NCBI RefSeq assembly: GCF_041260155.1
Contig: NC_091942.1
Coordinates: 4,144,501-4,208,500 of the forward strand
Length of the DNA: 64,000 nt
Reading direction: 5' to 3'
Source of the DNA: Ptychodera flava
Taxonomy: Eukaryota; Hemichordata; Enteropneusta; Ptychoderidae
Of the stretch, positions 9,557 through 21,475 are shown piece after piece. The stretch's first letter is position 1. Each line of letters begins with the position of its first letter. Below the pieces are notes generated by a model, which saw nothing but the letters and a program-made list of their open reading frames with translations, was not told the DNA's origin and ran no database searches. A program made the position numbers and the translations under genes.

Positions 9557-12500
9557 CAAATCACAATAGGATTGCAAAATATAAGCAATGCTTTCTGCCT
9601 GCGATATTTAAGGGTCAAGTAGCTGGTTCAGTGTCAAGGACAGTTTCCAGTTCTACTCCCAAAGCAAGCTGAGATAGCATTCAGCTTGTCCACTCAACAT
9701 GTATATTCATAGGGGGACGCCTACGTGTCCGTCCCCAGGGGTTGGTAGGTGTTTCGTTGTATTGCTGATAAAGATATATTCTACCAAACTTCCGCTCGTT
9801 AAACCCATGATTCACTGACGTGGCTTTACATCTAGTTAACAAAATCGTAGTATTTTATAGAACTCAACTCTTCATAAGATTGGAGTATATGATTTATGTA
9901 ACCGAGAGTTGCTCGGTAAATGGCGTACGCGACGTATGTTTTCTAATTGGCAGACTTGGAAATTTATTGTCAATAGAAAGACATTCCGTTTCTTGGAATC
10001 GTTTGTTCACAGGTGAATTTCCTTTATAATAAGATACAATTTACTTTTATCACTAGATACGCTTCTTCTTTTTTCAAGACATTTAACACAACAAAGATCG
10101 TTGAATTCATATAACGGCGGAAATCTGCTGCCACTGTACGTGAAAACGTTACAATTTTTACAGGACAAATGTAATGGCTGTGATTGAAATGTATCCGAGC
10201 AAGAGCTTATTCGCGGTCACTCAACGAAACCGTGGGCTAATGTACTGTATGGTAAAAGTACAATTGTTTCTTGATCGAATTTTTAGACTGGAATTATGAA
10301 AAAAGAAGTCAATTTCTGGTTTAATTCTAATTTAAAATGACTGTCTCGTCCGAAGATATACGCTATCGCGTAAGACGAGCAAACTCAACCCGTTACCTGA
10401 GTCGACCAATAATTGCTATACCCATGGGGGCTACCTCCATGCTATACCTGACAAGCTCCACATGCACACAAATCAAAGTCGAAAACGTGTAGAACAACCT
10501 TGGACACCCTTTAACCACCACAGAAAAAGTGTAAATATAATTTGACTTTGGTCTGGTACGGAGCCGGAACAAGTCTACAAACTCATGTAGACCATTTAAG
10601 AACATGACTGGAACTAATTTAATTGTTAGAATAGGATATTTAAATTGTTCAAATTTATCGAAAGTTTTAGTTGCCCGAACAAATTGAAAGTGAATTACAC
10701 GAAAAAGAAATGTAGACGAGCTTAAATTTTTCAATAATTTATCTTCTTCCACCGCCATCCCCATAAAAATCGAACTCAACAAGGCAACAACCAAGCTTGA
10801 ATACCCTTTCCACTACATGATGTATTTATCATGTTATTTTACATCGCCCATGGACAGGAAAATTCTACTAACTGCGATGTTGGTGTTTAAAAAAATATAA
10901 TGATCTTTGAGTTTCTTCTTCTTCCACTATTTCAGACCACTCTGTCTTTCCTTAGAAGAGAAAAAATGTGTGGCGACAACGGATTAGATAACTCACCGAA
11001 ATCTCGCACCCCATGAGAGTGTTACCGCCGGCAGGGAGGGGAAAGGCTGCTCCTAGTCTAATGCCAAACCCCTTCTCCAGGTCAAAGCCTGGTAGCCCCA
11101 GCACGAGATTAGTCAGGACGCGCCTGGGAAACGCCTGACCCTACCGCCAACACCTCGACGTGCTCCTCTGTATTTACATCACACTGCCAACTGCAAAACT
11201 CTATCCTCAGTTTCAATCAACTCCGACCCACTACCGTAAAACAACAAAATCCCGCTATCCCACTTCTTTCTCTGCATGAAAACTATAAAAGAGGAACCAG
11301 AACAACTATATAGGGAAGGTTGATGGTTTCGTTGAATGTTAAATATTTAGTTATAACGTTCTTATCCGGCGTTCAAAGTCAACGTTGAAGCTCTGCATAC
11401 ATCTGCATAATAGTCTAAAATTTAGCCATGACCTTTACTCACCGCATATTTGACACCTAATTGATTAACACCTTGAATACAATGATTGTCGGACAGCAGT
11501 TCAACACTATCGTATTCCTTTTCCATTTCAAACATGACATCAAAACTAAGCACATGATGTTGCAAACAAGGCTTTGCAGTCACCTCTATTTGAAAAAATT
11601 CCAGTTCAACAGGCAAGATCGTTTCAAACTTTGGTATAGGTAGCTTGGTATCATGTTTTTCGTTTTAATATGTTCCTTTGCAAAATGTCCTTTGTACTGG
11701 AGATCTTTTTCTCACATCAGTAGTAACATGTATAAAAAAGATTTAAGACGTCGCTCTTTCATTAATATTTTATTTTCTCGCCAAACACATGCTGCTTGTT
11801 TCCGTATTTCTAATTGTTGTAACATTATTTAAAAACAGCATTGATACCCATGAAACTGTACAAATTTTAAAAGACCTTTGTATCACTAAAAGTGTCCCGC
11901 GTAGAGAATGTGTGTATCGTCTACGAAAAATATAAGATAGCCATGAAATATGAATATTATTCATACATTAAGATTGGTATTTATTAGGGTGGTTGAGAAA
12001 GCTCAATACAGATTCAACAGGGTTAAAGTTTCCTTTGATCTCCGCTGTACATGAAAGTATTCACTGGACATCTATGGGTAACACTCAATGAAAATACGTG
12101 TTGTCAGGCAAAGAGTACCGTTACATAGATTTGAAGAACATGAGGGCTCTATCTTGATCGAATTTCCACACCGTATTAGCTCAGCCTGAGGTACAACTTA
12201 GCCTGCGGACCATGGATAACCAAAGTACTCCGCATGACAGTGAAATAACTAATCTCCGCAAAGTCCACCGACATTGAATATGATACTGGGAGCTTTAACT
12301 GATTTCTCAGCAACCTTTCAAATCTGAAGCTCAAGTTAGGCAAGAGTACTGTTCAGGTAATAGACAACTTAAAATCAGGCACTACTTTTTTACGAACGGA
12401 CTATCTTCGTTGATAACCAAAGCACAAACCGCATGACCGTCAACTCACTCGTCTATACAGAGGATCCACCCATACTGGAAAAGAATTTAGACAGGGCACA

Positions 12501-12680
12501 AAAACAAAGCAACAAAAAAGACAATTTTCTGCACTTCGGCTGGACATGGGGTCAGTCAGGGTCATTGACCCTACAAGTACGCTGGAGTAAAGGAGTTTTC
12601 GGCATGCAATTCTTTGTCCTTTTTGGTCCCAATTATAATTTGGGGAAGATGCCCGATTGTTTCGTAGCTAAGGAATGCAG
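9557..12680. other. Intergenic; no supported gene
   Basis: No convincing exon was seen. A 133-codon minus-strand frame at 10393-10794 ends in a usable donor but has random-looking composition. A TATA-like CTATAAAAG at 11284-11292 could belong to an unseen promoter, but no gene follows it. The GC-richer patch at 10990-11170 has no recognised identity. Confidence 0.5.
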
Positions 12681-12689
12681 ATTAATATC

Positions 12690-12965
12690 GTAGATATCCG
12701 ATATACCGTCGGCAAAACCGGGCCTGACATTCTAAACTTCAGCTAATAATAAATTATGAACGCTATCTAAAAAGCGATAATTGTATGTTGTAAATATCAG
12801 ATGTATCGTTGAAAAACTATTTTGCCTTCAGGCCCGACTTTCTAAACTTTATTTATTTTTTATATTGTGAAGGATATTTAGAAAGCGATAATTATCGTAA
12901 ATATCCGATATATCACCGTGAAACAAACTGTCACCCAGCGAGGAACATTCTAAACTTCAGCTAAT
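12690..12965. repeat. Degenerate ~103-bp tandem repeat
   Basis: Three units are marked by '(g/a)atatc(c/a)gat(a/g)ta(t/c)c' at about 12693, 12794 and 12899. Each is followed by 'ttctaaact' about 40-60 bases later and by 'aagcgataatt' text. The motif 'ttctaaact' continues to recur to about 13125. Confidence 0.6.
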
Positions 12966-13669
12966 TTAGGAAGTTTAGAACGATATTTAGATGAAGCTAA
13001 TTGTAGTTAAACTTTATAATTTAGATATGGACTGTCTGATTCTATAAGTTAGATTTCTAAACTTTAAGCTTAATGTTCTAAGCTTAGATTTAGATTTGGA
13101 TCATTCTAATTTAGCTTTCTAAACTTCTAGCTAATCTTTCAAAAAACGATAAAACACAATTCCGCACCTTAATGACCTACTCACTGCACTCAACAACATA
13201 TGTAATTGTAAAATAGATTCCGATATGTTTGCGCAGTCGCCAACTTGACATAATTTTAGAGTCGAATTAGCCAAGAAGTAGAGGCAGCCGAATTGATAAC
13301 ACTAGTTAATTTTAACAGAACATTGAAATACATTGCTTACGTAATTACATCACACTTGACAGTATCGCAGCACGTGAGCATGTCGCCCGAGAACTTGGAA
13401 GTCCACGGGAAGCTGGCAAAGCTGTTGAGCGATACCGTTGCTTACCTACTGCGGATACATCGAAAATCTGAAACTGGATAACAACGCATTGCGGAGGGAA
13501 ATCGCTATGGTGTAGCCGATATTGCTTTGAGTATAGGAGTCTTCCTCAGAAATACGCAATTCTCCTGTGTGGACGTGGATCTACTGATAACGTGGAATTC
13601 AGTACATGCAGTACAACCCCTGTTGTACGTTATCTTATCGTGTAGAATCTGCAGACTGGGTTCAACACC

Positions 13670-13791
13670 ATGAGTGTGCGTATCACTGCGAGACAATACT
13701 TTTGGGGAGTCGCCGTAGCATTTCTACTGACCCTTGTCGTGGTTTACACATCATGGTTCCCAACTGAACATCTGAAGAGGAACTTTACAGT
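13670..13791 (+). CDS. Gal3ST-like exon 1 (start and signal anchor)
   Basis: ATG at 13670 in the context CACCATGA. It encodes 40 codons plus two bases up to a strong gtaagt donor at 13792. The peptide has a basic lead (MSVRITARQY), a hydrophobic span (VAVAFLLTLVVVY) and a polar stem ending in the sequon NFT. This is just what the catalytic exon lacks. If translated through the donor, the frame stops two codons later, as expected of an intron. The link to exon 2 rests on phase and architecture. Confidence 0.75.
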
Positions 13792-15846
13792 GTAAGTAAT
13801 TCCAATCTGACATCAAATAACGACACAGAGACGGGTGATGGCATCTTCCAAAGTTATAATTATTGATTATCGAGTAATAACGCAATCGTTACCATTGCCG
13901 CTATTTGCAAAAAACGGCTCACTGCTTACCATTGAGTAAAAAATACAACACTTAATATGCTTCCTTTCTCCAATATCTCGGCTTTTTAAGTCTCTGGAGA
14001 CAAAAGTTAACATGAAAATGGCGATAGCTAGGGTTCAGACAAAAGCGTCAGGGAAGTGAATGGTGATCAATACTAATCGAACACACAAACAACTATGAGT
14101 TATCAATTAGGACGCCACTGCCCGGTAGTACTCAAGAAAAGCAAGGCACATCGAATACCTGCACATCTTTCTTGATATTTTGCATTTTAAAAATTTCCCG
14201 ACAGCGTGTTGTGAAAATGCGTAACTTGAAGGCTTTTGACACTTTAATGATTAATCTTCTTCTATCAATCTTATGATGGTAAATACACTTGGGCTAGTAA
14301 AAATGTGTGCTTCCCGAAATCCAACTTACCCCTATTCAAACTGTCTGGCCCGCAATGTGTATTTTTTTCTCCGTTTGAAGGAAACTCAGGCGAAATAGAG
14401 ATTTGGCAAAAAAGTTTAAATCAAGCATGATTTCAATTGTGCCCTCCAATCAAACATAAGGGACTGGTCAGTTTCTTCAGCCTGGGGGGGGCGGTGGATT
14501 CATGGGGGGGTCACCCTGTTTTGACTTTGGTGATAGGGGGGTCACCATGTTTTTGAAATGCCCAATAGGGGGGTCAGTGTGTTTTTGAATTTTGACACAG
14601 GCTCATCATTGCCTTAAAATGCTAGTGTCAGCCACAAACACTGCATGAAAACCCAATAATTCAGATAAATTCACATTAATGAGTTGCCTGTATTATAGTA
14701 TAATACACGTGAATTCACATGAATCCACATGAATACAGGCTGGCTGAATACAAAAAATGGATTCTTGACTGTATTCATCTGTATATGCACTCTTCAGCTA
14801 AAATACAGGCAATAATCCATGTTAATACAGTAAGTATTATAGGGTTTTTATGCAGTGAAAATTCATCATTCAGTTGTATTTTTCGGCGCGCCCTTCGGGC
14901 GCGTAACTTTAATAATCAGTCATATTTTTCAGCACGCCCAACTTTAACATATCAAGCATACATACATGACAGATATCTGTATGTTCAATATTTTTCAGCG
15001 TGCTCTTCAAGCTCATTACTTTAATATATCATACATCTTTCAGCATGCCCTTCAGGTGCATGACTTTAATATACAAGGCATATATATCAGAGATATCAGG
15101 ATGTTTCATATTTTTGGCGCGCCCTTCGGGCGCCATACTTTCAGAGATATCTTGATGTTTGCTAAGTGAAAGTGTACCATTATGAAATCTGCATTTCATA
15201 TGAAAAGGATGACAAATTCCTGATACTTTTCTGTTCTCTCTGTGAGAATTCAGTATGAGAAAGCAACATGCACAAATATTTCACAATATATATTTGATAC
15301 AGTGACTTATTTTAGAGATAGAAAAATGACAAGATATCTTTCCTTCTCATTGATGCAATTATTTTCCTTTGTTTCATAGGTTTTCTGTAGAAAGATGCTT
15401 TTTTATGAACAAAATAACAGTTAAAAAAGGCAGTTTTTGTCATTATTAGCTGTGCTTTTATGGTTTCAATGTTACACAAGAAAAGGTCCTCTCAGACACT
15501 GTACACATCAGATTTGGCTAAAAAAGCTCTCTATGGCTCCTCAGTAGATTTAATGGATGGTTGGCAAGTCTTAACACCCATCAAAGTTTTTGATTCACTG
15601 CTTTTTCCTCTTTGATATTAATGATTGACATCCATTTCTGTACAACAGTTCAGGACATCTGGTTAAGCAGAGAAAGTGTGAAATACATTCACAGCTCATT
15701 CAAAATACAGCTCATTCAAAATGTACTGTATTTAAACTTTAAGATTGACACTTTGAAATTCCTATCTTACAACTGACATGTCAACAATTTCACTAAAACA
15801 TACCGTAGAATGACTATTTAAAATATAAATATATGTAAAATGTAAA

Positions 15847-15927
<81 letters not shown>

Positions 15928-18900
15928 ATTTATGTCTATCTTTTGTTTTACCTTTGTCGCGCCCGGGGGGGGGTCACCCTGTTTTAGAAATTTGGAATAG
16001 GGGGTCACCCTGTTTTCAAAATTTGGAATGGGGGGGTCAGCCACTTTTTGACGTCAGCAAAAAATAATCCACCGCCCCCCCCCCCCGGCCGAAGAAACTG
16101 ACCAGTCCCTAACTGTGAAGCAAGCGTGCAATTACAAGTCCGACAACATTGGCTCGATCGCAAACCTGCATACAGTGTACATAGACTCCAACTCCAACTG
16201 GAGTCTGTAGAGAACCATACAAGACTGGATCTGTCAGTCTAGAATATGCACAGAAATATGTACTTGACTACCATTGCCACTCACATTCAAGAATTGTATG
16301 GAAAATCCAACTTCATTGCGCTGTACCACCCAATGATTCGATGTAACTGACAATCTGCAGGGAGAAGCATGCCCTCTGACACAATTTTACGAACAGTGTT
16401 ACTTTAATACCGTCGAATAAACAACCAAAACTACGATGGTTATATCCAGGAATTGTAGAGTGTATTGCCAAGTTGATGTGTTATCAGAGCAGTAGTATTT
16501 TTGGGATTGTGACAGAAGGCAACTGTCATAACACAGTAATCGCACGCTATAGTGCGACCTGGATTTGTGAGTTTACAGTGAACAATAGAAAAAGCGTTGA
16601 ATCCATACATTATCACCGGTATGTTGCTGTTGAGTATGAATATTCAAAATCACAAAAAAATTGAACGCCGGAAGATCAGTGTGAAGCAATAATTACACAT
16701 TGCAATCATGGTGATACTCGCAAATAAGGCGTTCGCAAAAACTTTTCTTCAGGACTAAATTGAAAGATCTGTCACTCGAGGACGCTCCCTACGCTCCCCT
16801 CGTCTTACGTTACGTAAGCAGGGGGGGGGGGTGTAGAGAGCGCCCTCGAGCGACGGATCTTACAGTCTACTTCAGGACATCCGTTGAATGTCAGCGATGC
16901 TGTGACACTATACGGTTCACTCTCTCCAATAGAGAATTAGGCCCTAATTTGGAACACAGAAAGACTAGTCGAGACTCGCAGTTTGAATGACAATATTCAT
17001 TAACTTTACGCCAAGAAGCCACTCATTGTAACGTACGTCATCACATATACGTTTAATGAATGTTTGCACACAATAAATGCAAAGCCATTATATCACTCCT
17101 GTAGGTGTGGATGTCAAGCGGGATCAGATTGTGCCAGACCTGCAATGTCAATATCATTATTTACTTCTTATTACAACTATACTTCTTGGTAGGCCAAAGG
17201 TCACGAGTGAATGACCTTTCCACGTAGTATATGATAATAGAAAATTTTGTATATTTTTCACGATAAGTACAATTGGCTCGGACCTATATATGGCATTTTG
17301 GACTTCAGCAGGGAAAATGGGCCTCTTTGCATGGTGTCAGTTACATCTCCTGAGAAGCCCTAGAGCGCTATATTGATAAGTATTAGCAAAAGCTGATGTG
17401 CACAGTTTCTGAGAGGACCTTTCTTATCGTTGAAACCATAAAAGTACAGTTAGTGATGACAAAAACTGCCTCAAGCTTGTTAACTACCATAATTTCACTC
17501 CTGAAAAAACACCTGTTCGGAAATGCGTCACATGAAGAAAATAAAGTTGCATCAGTGAATACGAAAAATATCTTAATCTTGTCATTTTTCTCGTTGTAAA
17601 ATATGTCACAGTATTATGAAATATTAGTACGTCTTGCTTTCTCACTCTGACTTCTAGAGGAAAAAAAGAAAGACAAGGTATATATAGTAATAATAATAAT
17701 AATAATAACAAGGCAGTATTGCTGAAGGCAATGAGTACTTGGGCCGTGATAGAGTAATTTTGAGGACAATATATACTACTATTCAAATATGGTCTTGAAT
17801 TTCCTCCTGTCAATTAGGCATTTGATTAACTGGTTATTAAACGAAGCAATGGCCTGACAACGGCAAAATATGTCTAGCAATTTTTGTGGAGTTTGAGGCA
17901 GGGGTTCTTTATTTATAGTGGAAATTGCTTAAACTCCTTAAATATTCAAATTACAGCAAATTTCTTTTGTTCTCGATGGTAGATGTCTCATATTTAGATG
18001 GGCATATTTAGATTTCTACCCTATAGTTATCCCTACATACCAAAAATCGGACATCCAGCTCTATTGGCATGCTCAGAATAAGATATGCACATAATTAATG
18101 AGGTACAATATGTGGTGTCATAAGGTGTCCCATCATACCAAATATGAAGGGTGTAGCACTTGTGGTTACTGAGTTGTGGACAAATATATATATATTTGAG
18201 GTCAAAGGTCATTGAGGTCACGTGACATTTTGTCAAAATAATTGTATTGATAAGTTATTCCTATATACCAAAAATCAGACCTCTAGCTCTATTGGCTCGC
18301 TCAAAATTAGATATGCGCATAATTAATGAGGTACAATATGTGGTGTCATAAGGTGTCTTATCATACCAAATATGAAGGATGTAGCACTTGTGGTTACCGA
18401 GTTGTGGACAAATATATATATTTGAGGTCAAAGGTCATTGAGGTCACGTCACATTTTGTCATAATAATTGTATTGCTAAGTTATTCCTATATACCAAAAA
18501 TCAGACCTCTAGCTCTATTGGCTCGCTCAAAATTAGATATGCGCATAATTAATGAGGTACAATATGTGGTGTCATAAGGTGTCCTATCATACCAAATATG
18601 AAGGGTGTAGCACTTGTGGTTACTGAGTTGTGGACAAATATGTATATTTGAGGTCAAAGGTCATTGAGGTCACGTGACGTTTTGTCAACAAATTATATTG
18701 TTAACTTATCCCTATATACCAAAAATCAGACCTCTAGCTCTATTGGCTCGCTCAAAATTAGATATGCGCATAATTAATGGTGTACAATATGTGCGTCATA
18801 AGGTGTCCCATCATACCAAATATGAAAGGTTTAGCACTTGTGGTTACCGAGTTATGGACAATAATGTATATTTGACAAAGGTCACATGATATTTTGTCAA

Positions 18901-21440
18901 AATGTCTGAGATATCTGCGTGAACCGATGGACTCACTGATGGACTCACGGACGGATAAGACCCAATCTATAAGCCCCCTGGACTTTATCCGTGGGGACAA
19001 AAAACTGTGTCACTGCATCCTTTAGGCAATATGAATACGATGAGAAACTAAATTTTTATTTTTCTTGGCCTTATACATGGGAGTCTATGGAGAACTGTCT
19101 TATACATGGGAGTCTATGGAGGTGTAAACTATAAAGTCCTCTAACACGGCCAAATTCGATCGCATTGTGAAACAAATCGACGTGCATCTGTATGGGGCTG
19201 GGTACTATTTTTGTGTAAAGTTTGAAAGAAATTGACCAGGGCATGTCTGAGATATCTGCGTGAACGGACGGACGGACGGACTGACATGACCAAACCTATA
19301 ACTCCCCCAGGACTTCGTCCATGGGCACTAAAAACAACGCAACAGTTATTACAACTACACCGGCGGTAGGTTCATATCCAGAGCCCCGTACGGTCTGCCG
19401 TCGTCGCTTGAAAACAATCTCATAAACCTGGTCATATGGGCAACTGTGTATGGGCAGCTGGATACTTTACTTCCCGGAAAAGGCGAGCTGTCACGTTCAA
19501 GCTCAGGATTATTTGTCGATCAAATTTCAGTAAATTTACTTTACCTAGATGAAATTTTGTCTATAGGCTGAAATTTCGCCGAAGTTTGACAAAATTGCAT
19601 CGATTTTTCAGGTTCATATCCGACATTTTTGAGTTTTGAGTGCAGACAGAAGTAAGTTTTGAGGCAACATGGCTGCGACCCCATGTTGACCCCTAGCCCT
19701 GCGTACGATGCTATGTGCTACAGCTAACACACAGCATCGTACGCAGGGCTAGCGAGAGAGTTGCCGACATCGACGGTTATTTACGAGAAGTGAATAAAAG
19801 ACTGTCATTTTTGGAAGCGATCGAGTAGCTGAGGTAGGCTGGGATATGACTTGGGCCCCAAGAACGCTGAATTTCGGCAGTAATTTGGCTTTTTACGTCA
19901 AGTCCCAAAATGGATTTGAAGTCACCGACCCTACGTATGGGTCTTTGCAGGGCTGTGGTGAGCAGGGCGATTAGCTGTAGCGGAACACACAGCATCGTAC
20001 GCAGGGCTAGTTGACCCCAAGTGAAAATGTGTTCGCGATCAAATCTTCCCATATTTTTTTCAGAATTTTCAACAAAATCATTGCTTCTTACATCTTTTGT
20101 AAAATATAAAATACTAAAATAAAACTGCGATGTGCCATGTCTCCAGATTTCTAAAATATCGTTCGTTGACCGTTCGACGGAATACTCATTTCGCAAACTT
20201 GTGACGCAGTTGAAATTCAATACTGACCGCCAAATAATCTTAATGAGACGAGATCATTCTAGACATCCTCCAAATTATCCAACCATTCGCGTTAGAGTTC
20301 AGCTCGCTTAGAGTATCATAACATTCTTCGGTCTTCGTTTAGATCGACCCTAATCTCTCCCATTTAGGAAATAAATACACAAGCTACCTTGACAAAACTT
20401 CGTGCACCATCCAGGACCAAACGCACTACAAATCTGTCCTGACGTCATCATCTCCTTACATGGTAATCGGCATACCGTATTTTTCAGCAAAGGAGACACA
20501 GAATACGTCGGAGTATTCAGTTTCAAAACGTATTACATTGTGTGATGTTGTCATAAAAAGGTAATGTTACTGCAGTGGTATAAATTACAAAACACAAAAG
20601 TTCAAATCAGTTTATTTTGGACTGGCTTTACTCAACATTTCATATTGTTTCTTATGTAAGATTTGACCACGTGCTTACTGGCGACCCCTTTACATGCAAA
20701 TTTTGTGTCAAATGGTGTGTTCTCCTGGAAAAAAAACGTACGATTTCTATATGAAGGAGGCGAAATTTGCCCTCAAAACTCGAAACCACCCCTTTATGGG
20801 GTGTACCTAGCTATTTTGAACGAGCTTCTCGAATCTGCAGCTCTATTTCGAAATGATGGTCTGGTTTTCTCAGCTCAAGGATAAGTGTTCTCCATCGCTG
20901 TGGGCATTACTATTCTCAACTGGGGGTACAGTTTCCAGTCGTAATGTTTTTCATTGTGTCCGGGATATAAAACCTTTCCTTTTCACACTTTTACTTTGAT
21001 TAACACTAGTCCACATCTTGTCAGCGATTAAACATGTTCCAAGTTTAAATGTTAAATTCTGGTCTCGAGCCCTCTTGTTCGACCAAACTGAAATTACCCC
21101 TCCCACTTTGGCTCGTCCAGTGGGTGTAGCAAGGGTCGTGCCATCGCCTAGGAAACGGAGGGTGCATTAATTGTTGCATTTCGATGCACATTTTGATTAT
21201 ATTCAGAAGATTTTGTGGCAAAAACTCAGATAGAGAAGCATTAATATTCACATCTCACTTATTCAAGACTGGCTGAGAGCAGCACTTCCATTCAGTTAAC
21301 ATCATTACGCCATTTATTATGCCAAGAAAGATGAAGCCAAGACATTTTGCCCTCCCTGGTCTCAGCCAGAAATGGTTATACCTTACAGAGTTTTTTCCCA
21401 CGGAATGAAAACAAATGTACTTGGGCTGAGGCCCAAGTAC

Positions 21441-21475
<35 letters not shown>

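Larger units (their letters stand above)
14457..16112. mobile_element. PIF/Harbinger-like non-autonomous DNA transposon, 1650 bp
   Basis: The element runs 14460-16109. Its terminal inverted repeats start GGGACTGGTCAGTTTCTTC and continue through a G-run and CGGTGGATT (complement at the right end). It is flanked by a 3-bp TAA duplication (14457-14459 and 16110-16112). The 3-bp TAA target and GGG start fit PIF/Harbinger. Both ends carry direct repeats of G-run plus 'gtcaccctgtttt' inside the TIRs. The interior has inverted repeats, a hairpin minisatellite and a (TA)n tract, but no transposase. It sits in intron 1 of the sulfotransferase. Confidence 0.85.
17687..21440. repeat. Tandem ~3.8-kb unit, copy A
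   Basis: First of two head-to-tail copies. It starts in a (TAA)n run followed by 'acaaggcagtattgctgaag' and ends in the perfect hairpin GTACTTGGGC-TGAG-GCCCAAGTAC at 21417-21440. Inside, in order, are four ~226-bp units (18.0-18.9 kb), a block related to the 4.9-kb repeat, a short hairpin (19.70-19.75 kb) and ~1.5 kb of unassigned sequence. Sampled stretches differ from copy B by a few percent. Open frames such as 19777-20220 (-) are broken in copy B, so coding is unlikely. Confidence 0.9.

Noticed and set aside
10393..10794. 133-codon minus-strand frame ending in a gtaacg donor
   Set aside because: The start is a TTG. The composition is random and Phe/Leu-rich as expected of AT-rich noise, and no motif or partner exon was found.
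11284..11292. TATA-box-like CTATAAAAG
   Set aside because: No exon or start codon with support follows it.
19777..20220. 147-codon minus-strand frame in tandem copy A
   Set aside because: The homologous frame in copy B is broken by a one-base deletion and indels, so there is no sign of selection for coding.
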